Notes: generated by a model from the sequence alone, not told the origin. DNA of 64,000 nucleotides from Hyphomicrobiales bacterium (GCA_016185205.1 JACPOA010000059.1:1-64000); one strand, 5' to 3'. Counted from the first letter of the stretch, positions 1 through 9,271 are shown. Numbers and translations are program-made.

Positions 1-2
1 CC

Positions 3-224
3 CACGAATTCGTGCTGGCCAGCGTCGAAGACAACAACAAGCACGCCGAGCTGATGAAAAAGTATCCCGACATGGAGCACGACGATCCGAATGGCAAGAG
101 TCTCGCGCCAAACAAGACCGCAGACATCGTCTGGCGCTTCACCAGGGCCGGCGAATTCGAATTCGCATGCTTGATCCCCGGCCATCGCGAGGCCGGGATG
201 CATGGCGTGATCAATGTGAAATAA
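3..224 (+). CDS. Cupredoxin-type copper protein (5' end cut by window)
   Basis: C-terminal part of a small blue-copper (plastocyanin/azurin-like) protein; the reading frame is open to the left edge starting HEFVLASVED. The end carries the type 1 copper site in the order Cys-x4-His-x4-Met (ACLIPGHREAGMHG), and the His of the opening HEF is the likely fourth ligand. Proteins of this kind are periplasmic electron carriers or copper chaperones, often next to CusF-like proteins and multicopper oxidases; here a CusF-like gene follows after 32 bp, which supports a copper-handling operon. Start and signal peptide lie outside the window. Confidence 0.85.
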   Translation, partial: HEFVLASVEDNNKHAELMKKYPDMEHDDPNGKSLAPNKTADIVWRFTRAGEFEFACLIPGHREAGMHGVINVK

Positions 225-256
225 AACGAGCACGATTAAAAAAGAGGAGACGGACG

Positions 257-565
257 ATGAGAAAAACACTTTTGCTGTTGGCGGTCGCCATGGCTGCGAT
301 GCTGAACCTATCGGTCGCGGGTCATGTTTGGGCTCAATCCGAACTCACCGACGGCACGGTAACCAAGGTCGATAACTCGGCGAGCAAGATCACCATCAAG
401 CATGGCCCCATGAAAAAATTCGACATGGAAGACGAAATGACGATGGTCTATCGCGTGCAGGACGCCGCCATGCTCACGGCCGTCAAGGCTGGCGACAAGG
501 TGACGTTCAACGCCGAGCGCATTAACGGGCAATTCACGGTGACCAAGATACAGAAGGCGAAGTGA
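257..565 (+). CDS. CusF-like periplasmic copper-binding protein
   Basis: A 102-aa protein with a signal peptide ending near residue 26 (VWA|Q) and one small OB-like domain. The segment HGPMKKFDMEDEMTMVYRV matches the metal-binding region of CusF-type proteins: a His and the Met-x-Met pair are kept, but the Trp that stacks on Cu(I) in E. coli CusF is not visible. The start at 257 is chosen because AGAGGAGA (243-250) sits just upstream and the signal peptide follows directly. It probably passes Cu(I) in the periplasm with the cupredoxin before it. The function as copper chaperone is family knowledge; the specific partner is unknown. Confidence 0.82.
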   Translation: MRKTLLLLAVAMAAMLNLSVAGHVWAQSELTDGTVTKVDNSASKITIKHGPMKKFDMEDEMTMVYRVQDAAMLTAVKAGDKVTFNAERINGQFTVTKIQKAK

Positions 566-1140
566 CAAACTGGCTGCGGTGGTCCGCCGCCTTACGATCG
601 AACGCCGATAACGGCGGCACCCGGCAGCGCATGTAGGATCCTAAGCGAGCTTTGCGTTGCATTCGCGGCAACGCGCTCGCCGCATATGGGTTTTGCTGCT
701 AGGCGAGCTATTATGCAATTTCGTTCCATGCGCGCCACTCAGGTCAAAAATACGAACACGTATGTAATTGAAATCGCGATCCAATTCAAAGAGGGGGCCA
801 TTCGGATTCTAGCGCCACTTCCGCTTGGTTTGGCTGAGCAGCTTCCCGCGCAACACCGAAATCATCGCCAGATGAGGTTTTCGGTACACACAGGCTAAAA
901 GCAGCTTTGGGCAGAAGTTTGCGGGCGCGTCTATTGTCGCCCATGGGTCAATGACGGCCTAACTGGTCAAGGCCGACGCTCTTGTTTGTCCGCTCTTAGT
1001 CCTATGGACCTTTCAAGACATGAGCCGGATTGGTCGCTAAGTGCCATCAAATGACTTGCCGCGACTGAAGCAAAATTTGGATCGAGGACCAACGAGAGCA
1101 GCTGTTAGACGTAATGAAGAATTTGATTTAGTCGATTGCT
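566..1140. other. Intergenic stretch, no gene seen
   Basis: About 575 bases between the CusF-like gene and the frameshifted acyltransferase. Only short open frames without recognisable protein or ribosome binding site are present. It marks the end of the copper locus and receives the 3' end of the opposite-strand acyltransferase; no clear terminator hairpin with a T-run was found. Confidence 0.5.
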
Positions 1141-2366
1141 TCAGGAGCCGAAGGCGGATCGCAGCCAACAGATCGAGCGCCAAATGACCGGCGAGTTCTT
1201 GATAAAGCGCTTGATCCGGAAAGCTGCGCTAATGACCGCCGCGCCGATATGGCCGAGCAATCGAACGTCGCTCACATGGTCATAGAGATCGACTTTAGTA
1301 TCGGACCAATCGAGCTTGTACGGTTCGTCGCCGATCGTGAAATCGAAGCGCGTGCATCCCTTTTCAATTGCGTAACGCATCAGCTCTTGCAGATGCGAGA
1401 CGCCGGGACCGAAATGCGCCGCAGGGCCTTCCGCATAGCTTGCGAGAATGTGGTAGTAGCAGCCGCGGAATGTCAGGCCGAGATTTGCCGCGGCGCAGGT
1501 TGAGCCAAGTTGCAGCGCGCTGACGTGAACCAGCGAACGCGCGTTCGCCGCCACCGATGCGAAGAACTCCACGTAGCCGAGCTTGGCGAACAAGTCCGGC
1601 ACACCCATGCGCTGGAATTTCCGGCTCTTTTGCGCAACGAGCGCGGCCAACATCTCTCGCGCGGTTTGCGGCGTCGTCGCCGTGATAAAGTGTACTTCGC
1701 CGAATTCAGCAAGCTTTTTGCGTTTTTTGCGATCGTTGCGGCGCGTCGCGGACGAGCGCTTCTGGGAATAGAACTGCCCCCGGTCGTTTCCAAGCGCCGT
1801 TGCATGCGCGCTTGCCGGATTATGCATGGTGGCGAAAGCGAGCATCGGATTTGCCTGCGCGCCAACCTTTCCGGCATTTTGTCGAACAGGACGATGTCGT
1901 GCTTGTAAGTCTGGCCAAGCCGCGCGCGGGCGGCTTTCCAGAATTCCGCAAAGGCAGCGGGAGAGATGTTCCGCGAGAATTCCGGTGCAAGCAGCGGGGC
2001 GTTGTAATCGCACAACGCGTGTCCGAGAAACGTGAGCTTGCGCAGATGGCCCGTCCGCTCAACGGCGAACGGCAGGATGAACAGCAAATCGCCGCACGCG
2101 CGGCGCGCAAACGCGATGACCGGAGTAACGCCTGCGCAAGCCCCGATGCAGCGCTGCCTGATCGAGAGCCAATCGAACGTCTGAAACGGCGTACAATCGG
2201 CGTGTCGCTTAAATCCGCGCCACTCGTTTTCCAGCGAGTCGAGATCAGCCGTAATCGAGAATGGCGGGATCGCGACGGCGGAGCGCCGCACCAATATCTC
2301 GGCTAGGGGTTCTGGCTCGAGGCAATGCGGTGCAGTGCCCAGCGTGAGTTGTACTTGTTGCATCAT
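1141..2366 (-). pseudogene. GNAT/FemAB-like acyltransferase (CelD/BcsL type), frameshifted
   Basis: Two overlapping frames together make one protein of about 407 aa of the CelD/BcsL-like GNAT family, used in polysaccharide or capsule biosynthesis. The N-terminal part (from 2366) reads well down to the segment HDIVLFDKMPE; the homology then continues in another frame as KVGAQANPMLAFATMHNPAS through the acyltransferase core (RKKLAEFGEVHFITA, HILASYAEG, GCTRFDFTIGDEPYK). The break is at a GGAAAGG run near 1867-1873 and looks like a single-base loss. It is either a true inactivating frameshift or a sequencing error. The start lies 3 bp after the stop of the ATP-grasp gene, so the two form an operon. 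A second member of the family is at 3992-5143. Confidence 0.75.
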
Positions 2367-2369
2367 TCA

Positions 2370-3620
2370 TCAGGCCACTTGCTCGCTGCGGCGACGCGCA
2401 AGCTGCGCATGGCGGCTCCGCACCAACTTCTGCCGCATGCTCGTCAATAGCATCGCGCATTCCGCAAAACCTGGGCGCATGTCATCCAGCACGAAACTGT
2501 CCGAGCGCTCGCGGCCAGTGAGCCAGCCGACTGGCTGCATCAGAAAGCGTCCAGACTCGACAAGCCACGCGCCGATCTCATTCCAATGGAGACGGCCCAA
2601 GCTCTCCACAAGGTTAAGGCCATCGAGCACCACGTTGCGGCTTCGAACGCCGCAGGTGTACTGCACCGGCGCGTGATGGCGACGATGCACAAGCAGATCG
2701 TAGAGGTAGAGAGGGAAGTCCAAGCCGAGTGACAAGGGCAGCGGCAAAGATCCCCAAAACCGCGCATTGGTTTCGAGCAGTACCCATTTTTGCGTTTGCC
2801 GATTGAAGCGGAACTCGAACATGCAAACGCCGGTCAGATTGGTGTGACGGCAAATCTCCTCGCACGCGCTATAGAGCCCGGGATTGATGACTTCGCTGAT
2901 GCGGTAGGAACTCGATCCGCCCCAGCCCTCACGCAGCCGCCGGTGCTGAAATACGTGGCGAATTTGGCCATTGTCGGCCAGCACAGAAACGCCGACGCCG
3001 ACGCCTTTAAAATAGCCTTCGGCCAGATAGCGCGGCCTATCCTGAAGCTCGGCGAGGATCCTTGTGAGTTCATGCTCGCTTTCGACGATGAACACTTTGC
3101 CCCAGCCATCGAGCCGATCCGGCCAATAGGACCGACGCGGCTTGATCACCAACGGCAGTCCGTAGCGCGCAGCAAGATCGGGCGCGTTGTCCTCCTCGCT
3201 CAGGCGCAAACCCGGCACGACCGGGATGCCCAACCGCGTGGCGAGTTCACGCGTGGCCTGCTTGTCAAACAGAAAGTCCATGCTCATGGGATTCGGAATT
3301 GCGACGCGGTAAGCCGAAAAATCCTCACGGTGCATATGGAAGGGCAGAATCGAACGATCATCGCAGCAGGGTATGACGAGATCAAAGGAGGCGCTGCGAA
3401 GAAGCTCCTGCATAGCCGTGCGCCACGCGTTCGGATCGTCGGAATAGCGCGGCAGGCGATGAACGGCGTGGATGTATTTCGATTTCAGCGCCGGCGCATG
3501 CCAGTTGAACGGCGCAGCGTGCACTTCCTTGCCGGCGCGACCGAGCGAGCGCGCAACGGCCAAGAAGATACGCATGTCGTCGCCAAAAACCAGCACGCGC
3601 TCCATGGCATTCTTGTTCAT
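2370..3620 (-). CDS. ATP-grasp family ligase
   Basis: A 416-aa protein (or 411 aa from the second Met at 3605) with the ATP-grasp fold: an N-terminal pre-ATP-grasp Rossmann-like part (RVLVFGDDMRIFLAVARSLG), the central ATP-binding lobes (LFDKQATRELATRLGIPVVPG, PLVIKPRRSYW), and the magnesium-binding stretch FEFRFNRQTQKWVLLETNARFWGS. Members join carboxylic acids to amines or other nucleophiles through an acylphosphate. The nearest relatives by pattern are the carbamoyl-phosphate-synthase-like ligases found in exopolysaccharide clusters next to CelD-like acyltransferases, exactly the neighbourhood seen here. The substrate is not known; a role in modifying a surface polymer is inference. Confidence 0.8.
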   Translation of the reverse strand: MNKNAMERVLVFGDDMRIFLAVARSLGRAGKEVHAAPFNWHAPALKSKYIHAVHRLPRYSDDPNAWRTAMQELLRSASFDLVIPCCDDRSILPFHMHREDFSAYRVAIPNPMSMDFLFDKQATRELATRLGIPVVPGLRLSEEDNAPDLAARYGLPLVIKPRRSYWPDRLDGWGKVFIVESEHELTRILAELQDRPRYLAEGYFKGVGVGVSVLADNGQIRHVFQHRRLREGWGGSSSYRISEVINPGLYSACEEICRHTNLTGVCMFEFRFNRQTQKWVLLETNARFWGSLPLPLSLGLDFPLYLYDLLVHRRHHAPVQYTCGVRSRNVVLDGLNLVESLGRLHWNEIGAWLVESGRFLMQPVGWLTGRERSDSFVLDDMRPGFAECAMLLTSMRQKLVRSRHAQLARRRSEQVA

Positions 3621-3991
3621 CGGCTTTGCGCCCTGCCTCGGCGGGTGAAGATGCGGTGCGGCAAGTCAAATGATCGCGCCGCGCAGGGCCGCTACCGCCG
3701 GCCAATCGGCGCAGACTACTGTGGCAGCGGTTAAGCAAAGGTTCGCCGATGAGGCCAGTGCGGTTCTCATTAACCATAGGACGCGGCAGTCTCGCATCCA
3801 CCCGGTGCACGAGTTCGTGCGTGTTGGGAGATGCAAGGTTGAGGTTAATGGTTTGTTTCCCACACTGCTCAGCAATAGATGACCTATAAAGAATATCGTA
3901 GCCCCCGCCTGCTATCGGCTTAGACCGACGGCGGATCGGCGGGCGAACAGTACACACAAAAGGGTGTCACGCGCGCAGGATGGGACACTGA
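3621..3991. promoter_or_regulatory. Divergent promoter region
   Basis: About 370 bases between the leftward ATP-grasp operon and the rightward acyltransferase-flippase-kinase operon. It must hold both promoters. A TATAAAG near 3890 could be a -10 element for the rightward operon, but no convincing -35 was identified. No gene is seen. Confidence 0.4.
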
Positions 3992-5143
3992 ATGCTGCAA
4001 GTTCCCGACTGGAAGCTGCGGTTGCGCGGCGAAGTCCTGGAACGCGAGGCTTTGCCCGCGCTCGCGCCCGCATGGGACGATTTGTGCGCACGGGCAATCG
4101 AGGACAACGTCTATTATTCGCCGCGCTATGCGCGCGCGCTGATCGACAACATCGAGCGCACCCCGAGCCTGCGCTTTGCCGCCGTATGGCAAGGCCCGAA
4201 ACTCATCGCACTGCTGCCGTTCACGCGCTCGAAGATCGCATTGCCGTTTTTCGGCACCGCGGCCCGCGCATGGCAGACTGATTATACCTTTGGCTGCACG
4301 CCGTTGTTGGAACGGGCGTATTCGGCCGAAGCCGCAGCGGGGCTCATCGATCTTCTGAGCACGATCAATGAAGGCGAGTGGATCATTCCGACCGTGAATG
4401 CACAGGGCGCTGCGTGCCGCGCCATGATCGAAGCGCTTGAAAAAGACGACCGGCCTTGGCAGATATCCAATGCGTTTCAGCGCGCGACGCTTGAACCTGG
4501 CGACAGCTTCGACGGACACATGCGGACGTACCTCTCGTCAAAGCGGCGCAGAGAACTCGCACGCAACCGGCGCCGTCTGGAAGAGATCGGCAAGGTCGCA
4601 TACGAAAGCCATCGCGCCGGCGACGGGCTCACGCGCGCGGTGGAAGCATTCCTTAAGATCGAAGCGAGTGGCTGGAAAGGCCAGCGTGGAACTGCCCTGG
4701 CGTGCCTTCCGGAAACCAGACAATTCGCGCTTGATGCTTTCATCGGCGGCGCGGCCGATTCGATCTGCCGCGCGGATGTGCTCACGCTCAATGGCACGTC
4801 GATCGCGGTCAGCCTGACAGCGTTCGCTGGAGGGACCGGCTTTACGGTGAAATGCACTTACGACGAGGCCTACCAGGCCTATTCCGCCGGACTTTTGCTT
4901 GAAGTCGAGGTGATTCGCAGTTTCCTGACCGAGCGCTGGGCGAGGCGCCTCGACGCGGCGACGGCCGGCGCGCACGTGATCGACAGGTTGTGGCCGGGCC
5001 GGACCGAAGTGGCCGACCTGATGTTCACGCTGGCGCCACGCCACGCGCCGTTGCGGCTTTCCGCGCTGGCGCGCGCCGTGCACGCCAATCGCGCCGCGAA
5101 GACTGCGGTCAAAGCACTGGTCGCGCGCGTAACGGCAGATTGA
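3992..5143 (+). CDS. GNAT/FemAB-like acyltransferase (CelD/BcsL type)
   Basis: A 383-aa protein with two GNAT-like halves, the second marked by YLSSKRRRELARNRRRLEE, a helix seen in CelD/BcsL and FemAB relatives, followed by FLKIEASGWKGQRGTAL, the standard motif of the Acetyltransf_6 domain, and the CoA-side segment GTGFTVKCTYDEAYQAYSAG. Such enzymes transfer acyl or aminoacyl groups onto sugars or peptides in the cytoplasm. It is the first gene of a rightward operon: the flippase starts 7 bp downstream. It is intact, unlike its relative at 1141-2366, so activity of this type may still be present. Confidence 0.82.
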   Translation: MLQVPDWKLRLRGEVLEREALPALAPAWDDLCARAIEDNVYYSPRYARALIDNIERTPSLRFAAVWQGPKLIALLPFTRSKIALPFFGTAARAWQTDYTFGCTPLLERAYSAEAAAGLIDLLSTINEGEWIIPTVNAQGAACRAMIEALEKDDRPWQISNAFQRATLEPGDSFDGHMRTYLSSKRRRELARNRRRLEEIGKVAYESHRAGDGLTRAVEAFLKIEASGWKGQRGTALACLPETRQFALDAFIGGAADSICRADVLTLNGTSIAVSLTAFAGGTGFTVKCTYDEAYQAYSAGLLLEVEVIRSFLTERWARRLDAATAGAHVIDRLWPGRTEVADLMFTLAPRHAPLRLSALARAVHANRAAKTAVKALVARVTAD

Positions 5144-5150
5144 ATATCCG

Positions 5151-6488
5151 ATGCAGCCTGCCACGATCACAAATCCTGCTCCGCTGACCGCCATGGCTGC
5201 GCCCGTCGTGCGCCTGATGTCCGGGAGTCATGTGCTCGGCTGGGCCGACCAGGCGGTCGTCTCCATCACCAGTTTTTTTCTGCTCGTGATGATCGGCCGC
5301 TGGACCGACCCGGATCATCTGGGGACCTATGCCGTCGGTGTTTCCGTCCTGGCGCTATTGATCGCGACACAGGAATCGCTGATTACGCGGCCCTATTCGA
5401 TTCAGTTGCATCGTCCCACCGGCGCGCCGGCGGAACATGCCTTTAGCGCGTTCAGCCTGAGCGTCTTGCTCTCCGTAGCGGCGGCTTTTGTCGCGGGCGC
5501 GGCGGCGCTGTCGGCCTCCGCGTTAGATGCTGATCGCGGACTGATCGAGATTGGCTGGGCGCTTGCGGGCGTGACCCCGTTTGTGCTGATGCGCGAATTC
5601 GCGCGCAAGTTTTCCTTTGCGCATCTCGCCGTTGCGCGCGCACTCCTGCTCGATTGCGCGGTGGCCACGCTGACGCTGCTTTCGCTCGCCCTGCTCGCTT
5701 GGTTCGGCCGGCTCTCTTCGGCGAACGCGCTGGCGGTGATGGGTATCGTCTGCGGTGTCGCCAGCTTCGGCTGGCTTTATCTCGCGCGACATGAATTTTC
5801 CTGCAACCTCCGGCAGCTTGTGCCGACGTTCTGGCGAAGCTGGCAGATGGGCAAATGGTTCTTGTCCGGCCAGCTCGCCATACAGGCGCAAGGTTATATG
5901 ACGCCTTGGCTCGCGATGGTCATCGCCGGCGCGGCAGTGACAGGCGTTTACGTTGCATGTACGAGCATCGTGGCATTCGCCAACCCGTTGCTTTACGGCT
6001 TTTACAATGTGCTGCTGCCGAAGTTCGTGCGCACTCTGCAACAGCAAGGCGTTGCGGCGCTGCGGCGTCAGGCCTGCATCGACGCGGCTCTGCTTGGCGG
6101 ATTGATGAGTATTTTTTCGCTCGCGGTGTTCGCGTGCGGCGAGGACATGATGCAGTTGCTCTATCGCGGTGAGTCTTACGCGGGGTATGGGCCCGTGCTT
6201 GTCGTGCTCGCTGTCGCAGCGCTCGCGGCCGCCGTCGGAACACCCGCATCGATCGCGCTTGCCGCGGCGGAGCGCGCGCGCAGCGTCGCTGGCGTGACCG
6301 CACTGACGGCGATGTTGAGCCTCGTTCTGATCGCGGCGCTGCTTCTGAACTGGGGCCTGCTCGGCGCGGCTTATGGTGTGCTTGCGGTCGAAATTGTGGG
6401 AAGCATTAGCCGCTGGATGGCATTTTTGCTGCTGGTGCCAAATGCCGCCCCCGCTGGCGAAAAAACCGGGGAACCTGCCCGGTGCTGA
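5151..6488 (+). CDS. Polysaccharide flippase (Wzx/MOP superfamily)
   Basis: A 445-aa integral membrane protein with about 12 hydrophobic segments spread over its whole length and short polar loops, for example SITSFFLLVMIGRWTDPDHLG near the N-terminus and ALTAMLSLVLIAALLLNWGLLGAAYG near the C-terminus, the arrangement of MOP-type lipid-linked oligosaccharide flippases. Its job would be to move a lipid-linked sugar unit across the inner membrane. It sits between an acyltransferase and a kinase-like gene; its last 7 bases overlap the next start, indicating translational coupling. No Wzy polymerase or glycosyltransferase is visible in the window, so the cluster is incomplete or served from elsewhere. 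Confidence 0.82.
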   Translation: MQPATITNPAPLTAMAAPVVRLMSGSHVLGWADQAVVSITSFFLLVMIGRWTDPDHLGTYAVGVSVLALLIATQESLITRPYSIQLHRPTGAPAEHAFSAFSLSVLLSVAAAFVAGAAALSASALDADRGLIEIGWALAGVTPFVLMREFARKFSFAHLAVARALLLDCAVATLTLLSLALLAWFGRLSSANALAVMGIVCGVASFGWLYLARHEFSCNLRQLVPTFWRSWQMGKWFLSGQLAIQAQGYMTPWLAMVIAGAAVTGVYVACTSIVAFANPLLYGFYNVLLPKFVRTLQQQGVAALRRQACIDAALLGGLMSIFSLAVFACGEDMMQLLYRGESYAGYGPVLVVLAVAALAAAVGTPASIALAAAERARSVAGVTALTAMLSLVLIAALLLNWGLLGAAYGVLAVEIVGSISRWMAFLLLVPNAAPAGEKTGEPARC

Positions 6489-7864
6489 CGATATTAAAAC
6501 CGCGCGAGATTTATCCGACGGCCGCCGTGGTTCCTGAGCCGCGCAGCGAGAGCGGCCGTATCCTGTTGCGCGTTTTTGATATGCTTGAGCGCGCCGGTAT
6601 TCCTTATTGCGTGCTGCACGGCTACGGTAACTTTTTCGCGAATATCGAGTCCGATGTAGACTGCATCGTCGGCGCGAACACGCGGGCGCACGACTTGCTC
6701 GTGCTCTTTCGTCGAAATCGCCACCGGATCGGCGCTGAGGTCGTTCGATACGTGGGCCATTTCTTCGTGCTTGCGGGCCGGAACCCCGATGGGTCGCCCT
6801 GTTTCCTGACACTCGATTTCGCGACCGATTGCGATGTCAACGATCTGCCGCTTTATAGCGGGGGCGAGATTCTCGCGGGTCGCCGGCGCTACACGCAATG
6901 CTACATACCCACGATCGATATCGAATTCGGGGCGCTGTTGGTGCGCTCCATCGCCAAGCAGACGCTCGATAATGAGCGCGCGCGCTGGCTGAGCAAGCTT
7001 TTCCAGCAAGATCCCGAACGCTGCGCTGTGCAGGTTGCTCGGTTCTGGACCGACGTAAATGCTAAGCTCATTCTCGAGGCCGCACGCACTGGCGAATGGA
7101 TCCCCGTGTGCGAGCGGCTCGCTGACCTCCATGACGAGTTGCGCTGGCGCGCCGTGCGCCGGCGGCCGCTACGCTTCCTTGCAAACAAAGTGCGCGGTCT
7201 TCTCGGGCGCGCAAAGCGGCTGTTACGGCCTGGCGGCGTCAGCGTCGTATTTCTCGGTCCCGACGGCGCAGGCAAATCGTCGGTCATCGATGCGATTGGG
7301 CCGAAGCTGTCGGACGTCTTTGCGCATTGGACGTGTTGGGGCTTTGCGCCGAGCCTGCGCCACTTCATTCGCCGTGGCAAGCGCTCGACCAGTGAACCGC
7401 ATGGACTGCCGCCGCGCTCACTACCCGTGTCGCTCGTGCGATTGGCGTACTGGTTCGTGTATCACGCATTGGCGTTCGGGACGCTTCGACTCGCGCTCGC
7501 ACGATCGACGCTGGTGCTGTACGACCGACATTTCGTCGACATTTTGGTTGATCAACAACGCTATCGCTACGGCGGGCCGGTCAGATTGCTGCGGCTGTTG
7601 TGGCGTTTCATCCCAAAACCGGATTTGATTGTTTTGCTGGACGCCCCTCCGGACATTCTGCAAGCGCGAAAGCAAGAAGTGCCCTTTGAAGTGACCGCCC
7701 GTCAGCGTGAAGCCTATTTAGCGCTCGTTCGCACACTCCCGAACGGCCGCATTGTGGATGCGAGCGTGTCACGCGCGCGTGTTGCCAACACTATAAGCGA
7801 GATCATTTTGAGATGGACCGCCGAGCGTATTGTGCGGCGGCATATCCCACTAGAACCTCTCTGA
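6482..7864 (+). CDS. Nucleotidyltransferase-like / P-loop (thymidylate-kinase-like) fusion
   Basis: A 460-aa protein starting with GTG inside the end of the flippase gene. The N-terminal half (about 25-200) begins LLRVFDMLERAGIPYCVLHGYGNFFANIESDVDCIVG, resembling the minimal nucleotidyltransferase/antitoxin-like fold with a G-x-D-x-D type pattern. The C-terminal half (about 255-450) has a clear Walker A, GPDGAGKSS, and thymidylate-kinase-like features (LVLYDRHFVDILVDQQRY and LIVLLDAPPDILQARKQE, the lid region). Proteins like this occur in polysaccharide loci and are proposed sugar or lipid kinases; the substrate is unknown. Translation is probably coupled to the flippase. Confidence 0.75.
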   Translation: MLTILKPREIYPTAAVVPEPRSESGRILLRVFDMLERAGIPYCVLHGYGNFFANIESDVDCIVGANTRAHDLLVLFRRNRHRIGAEVVRYVGHFFVLAGRNPDGSPCFLTLDFATDCDVNDLPLYSGGEILAGRRRYTQCYIPTIDIEFGALLVRSIAKQTLDNERARWLSKLFQQDPERCAVQVARFWTDVNAKLILEAARTGEWIPVCERLADLHDELRWRAVRRRPLRFLANKVRGLLGRAKRLLRPGGVSVVFLGPDGAGKSSVIDAIGPKLSDVFAHWTCWGFAPSLRHFIRRGKRSTSEPHGLPPRSLPVSLVRLAYWFVYHALAFGTLRLALARSTLVLYDRHFVDILVDQQRYRYGGPVRLLRLLWRFIPKPDLIVLLDAPPDILQARKQEVPFEVTARQREAYLALVRTLPNGRIVDASVSRARVANTISEIILRWTAERIVRRHIPLEPL

Positions 7865-7893
7865 AACGACCTCAGAGCCGGCAAACACAAAGA

Positions 7894-8175
7894 ATGCTTA
7901 TTACAGCAATCCGAGATCTTCGTACGTTTGCCGCGAAAATATCCTCAGCGATTGAAGAGCAATCGGCAGCGACAGCCGGTATTGCAGAAAACACGCAACT
8001 GGCAGCGAAGAGTTCTCGGCTTGTCGTCGGGAATAGTCTCGAACTTAACGGCCAAGCCGGCACGACCTATGCGGCCTCCAATGAGGTTCTTGAAGCAACC
8101 AAGCATCTGCTTGATCTTACGCATGACGTACGGAGTAACGTAGATAAATTTATACAACACGTCAGATGTGCATGA
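7894..8175 (+). pseudogene. Tail of a methyl-accepting chemotaxis protein
   Basis: An open frame whose product FAAKISSAIEEQSAATAGIAENTQLAAKSS... and the end LTHDVRSNVDKFIQHVRCA follow the C-terminal end of methyl-accepting chemotaxis receptors (Ix-x-IAxQTNLLA region is absent; only the last helix with EEQSAAT and the terminal LRxxVxxFL motif remains). About 90 aa out of a normal 500-700 remain, without a membrane part, so this is a remnant and not a working receptor. It lies at the boundary between the polysaccharide cluster and the mobile-element debris, suggesting a rearrangement break just upstream of 7894. Confidence 0.7.
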
Positions 8176-8328
8176 TCGTTTCAAAGCACGGTCTGCTTCT
8201 GTCCCGTTGTTTTGGAGCGCATTTAACAGCCGCTGTACCGCCACTATAATATCGCCGGATGAACGCTGCCTCGGCAGCAAGCATTTCCAGAATGCTGTTT
8301 GTCATCGTTTACAAGACAAGGCTCGGTA

Positions 8329-8402
8329 ATCGGGATAGGGGGGAAGCCTTACGGCTCCCCCTCCCACATCGCTGTACATACGGGTCCGTATACGGCGGTT
8401 CG
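8329..8402 (-). ncRNA. Group II intron 3' end (domains V-VI), remnant
   Basis: Read on the minus strand this is GAACCGCCGTATACGG-ACCC-GTATGTACAGCG, then GTGGGAGGGG, a hairpin GGGGGAGCC-GTAA-GGCTTCCCCC and the end CTATCCCGAT. That order (domain V hairpin, the GTGGGAGGGG linker, domain VI, and a terminal CCCGAT) is the well-known 3' end of bacterial group II introns. Upstream on the minus strand there is no reverse transcriptase/maturase frame, so only the ribozyme tail is left. The domain V right arm (ACAGCGATG) departs from the usual ACGGTGGTG, consistent with decay. Confidence 0.72.
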
Positions 8403-8473
8403 ATGGATAAGGCAGCTTGCTGGTCGCGAGGAAAATCGATGGTGGAGAGTGCTGGGTTGTTGTTAACCGGCAC

Positions 8474-8539
8474 GCGTCGAAACCGTCGTTATCGCTAACA
8501 AGCTCACACGCATCGCCTACGCGGCGATGAGGTGTTGAT
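8474..8539 (+). pseudogene. IS110-like transposase C-terminal scrap
   Basis: A short frame ending TVVIANKLTRIAYAAMRC-stop resembles the end of IS110-family transposases (typical xxVALANKLARIAWAVL). Only about 20 residues are recognisable, so the assignment rests on that motif. It lies between the intron tail and the IS5 remnant, in keeping with stacked mobile-element debris. Confidence 0.4.
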
Positions 8540-8870
8540 CAAATTAGAACACCGAAATATTAAGTCGGGCAGCACTTACGCCTTCGCATCGGGGCCGGTG
8601 CACAGGTGTGCAGAAAAAAGTCTAGGCTACCTTTAGTATTCTCTATGTAGACTTCATGTAGGCTATGAGTAGTCTTCGGATGGTCTTTCGGTAGATATTG
8701 AGTGGTCTGGGTTGGCTGTGGCGTTGAAGCATCAGCTGCAGGACACTTCAAACAATAACCATTTCGTCGTTGGCTCGATCGGCACTGTGGCACTACGGTT
8801 ACTGTTGACTTGAAGCGGACGCATCGCCGTTTTTACGGCAGGCGCCGTTCAAAGCGCTTCAGGCCGACTG
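8540..8870. other. Intergenic debris, nothing recognised
   Basis: About 330 bases between the IS110-like scrap and the IS5 remnant. The stretch 8620-8720 is lower in GC than its surroundings and rich in short GTAG/CTAC words, but no gene, RNA or hairpin could be assigned. Confidence 0.4.
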
Positions 8871-9062
8871 CATTATGCGGTAGCCGTCTGTTCCAGCGTC
8901 ACAAGCCGGCGGATATTGTACGCCATGTTCTACAGACTGATCGTAGCCTTCGCCCGCACGATGCCGATCGGCTGTACAATCCGACACCCTGCGTTGTTTG
9001 CTGAGCACCGAACACGTGCTCGATGCGAGCCCGACCGCTCGCACGGTGGTGCCTACCCTCAA
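8871..9062 (-). pseudogene. IS5-family transposase C-terminus, broken
   Basis: On the minus strand two frames join to read RARIEHVFGAQQTTQG, then CRIVQPIGIVRAKATISL-stop-NMAYNIRRLVTLEQTATA-stop. This is the standard end of IS5-family DDE transposases (xRVEHVFGxQ ... TIGIxRAxxxIxLxNLAYNxxRLxxLE). There is a one-base frameshift near the GGGTGTCGG at about 8984 and an in-frame TAG where Trp or Met is normal. The rest of the transposase and both inverted repeats are absent, so it is a dead fragment. Confidence 0.8.
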
Positions 9063-9271
9063 TTGGAAAGATGCTTGTCGCCCTCCTCACTGTCATTGAC
9101 GCTGGCTTTTAGACCCGGTCGCGAAAAGCGGACCAACTCTCGGTCAGGACCAAACATTCGCTCGAATACCGAGCATTCGATTTACGCCCCATTAGTGGCC
9201 CCGCAAATGATCCGTGTAGACCCGTGTGGCCTCGCATAGGTCGTTAACGCACCGGCGCTACGCGTAAAATT

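Noticed and set aside
686-898. A 70-codon gene in the gap after the copper locus
   Set aside because: No ribosome binding site, no recognisable domain and no supporting neighbours.
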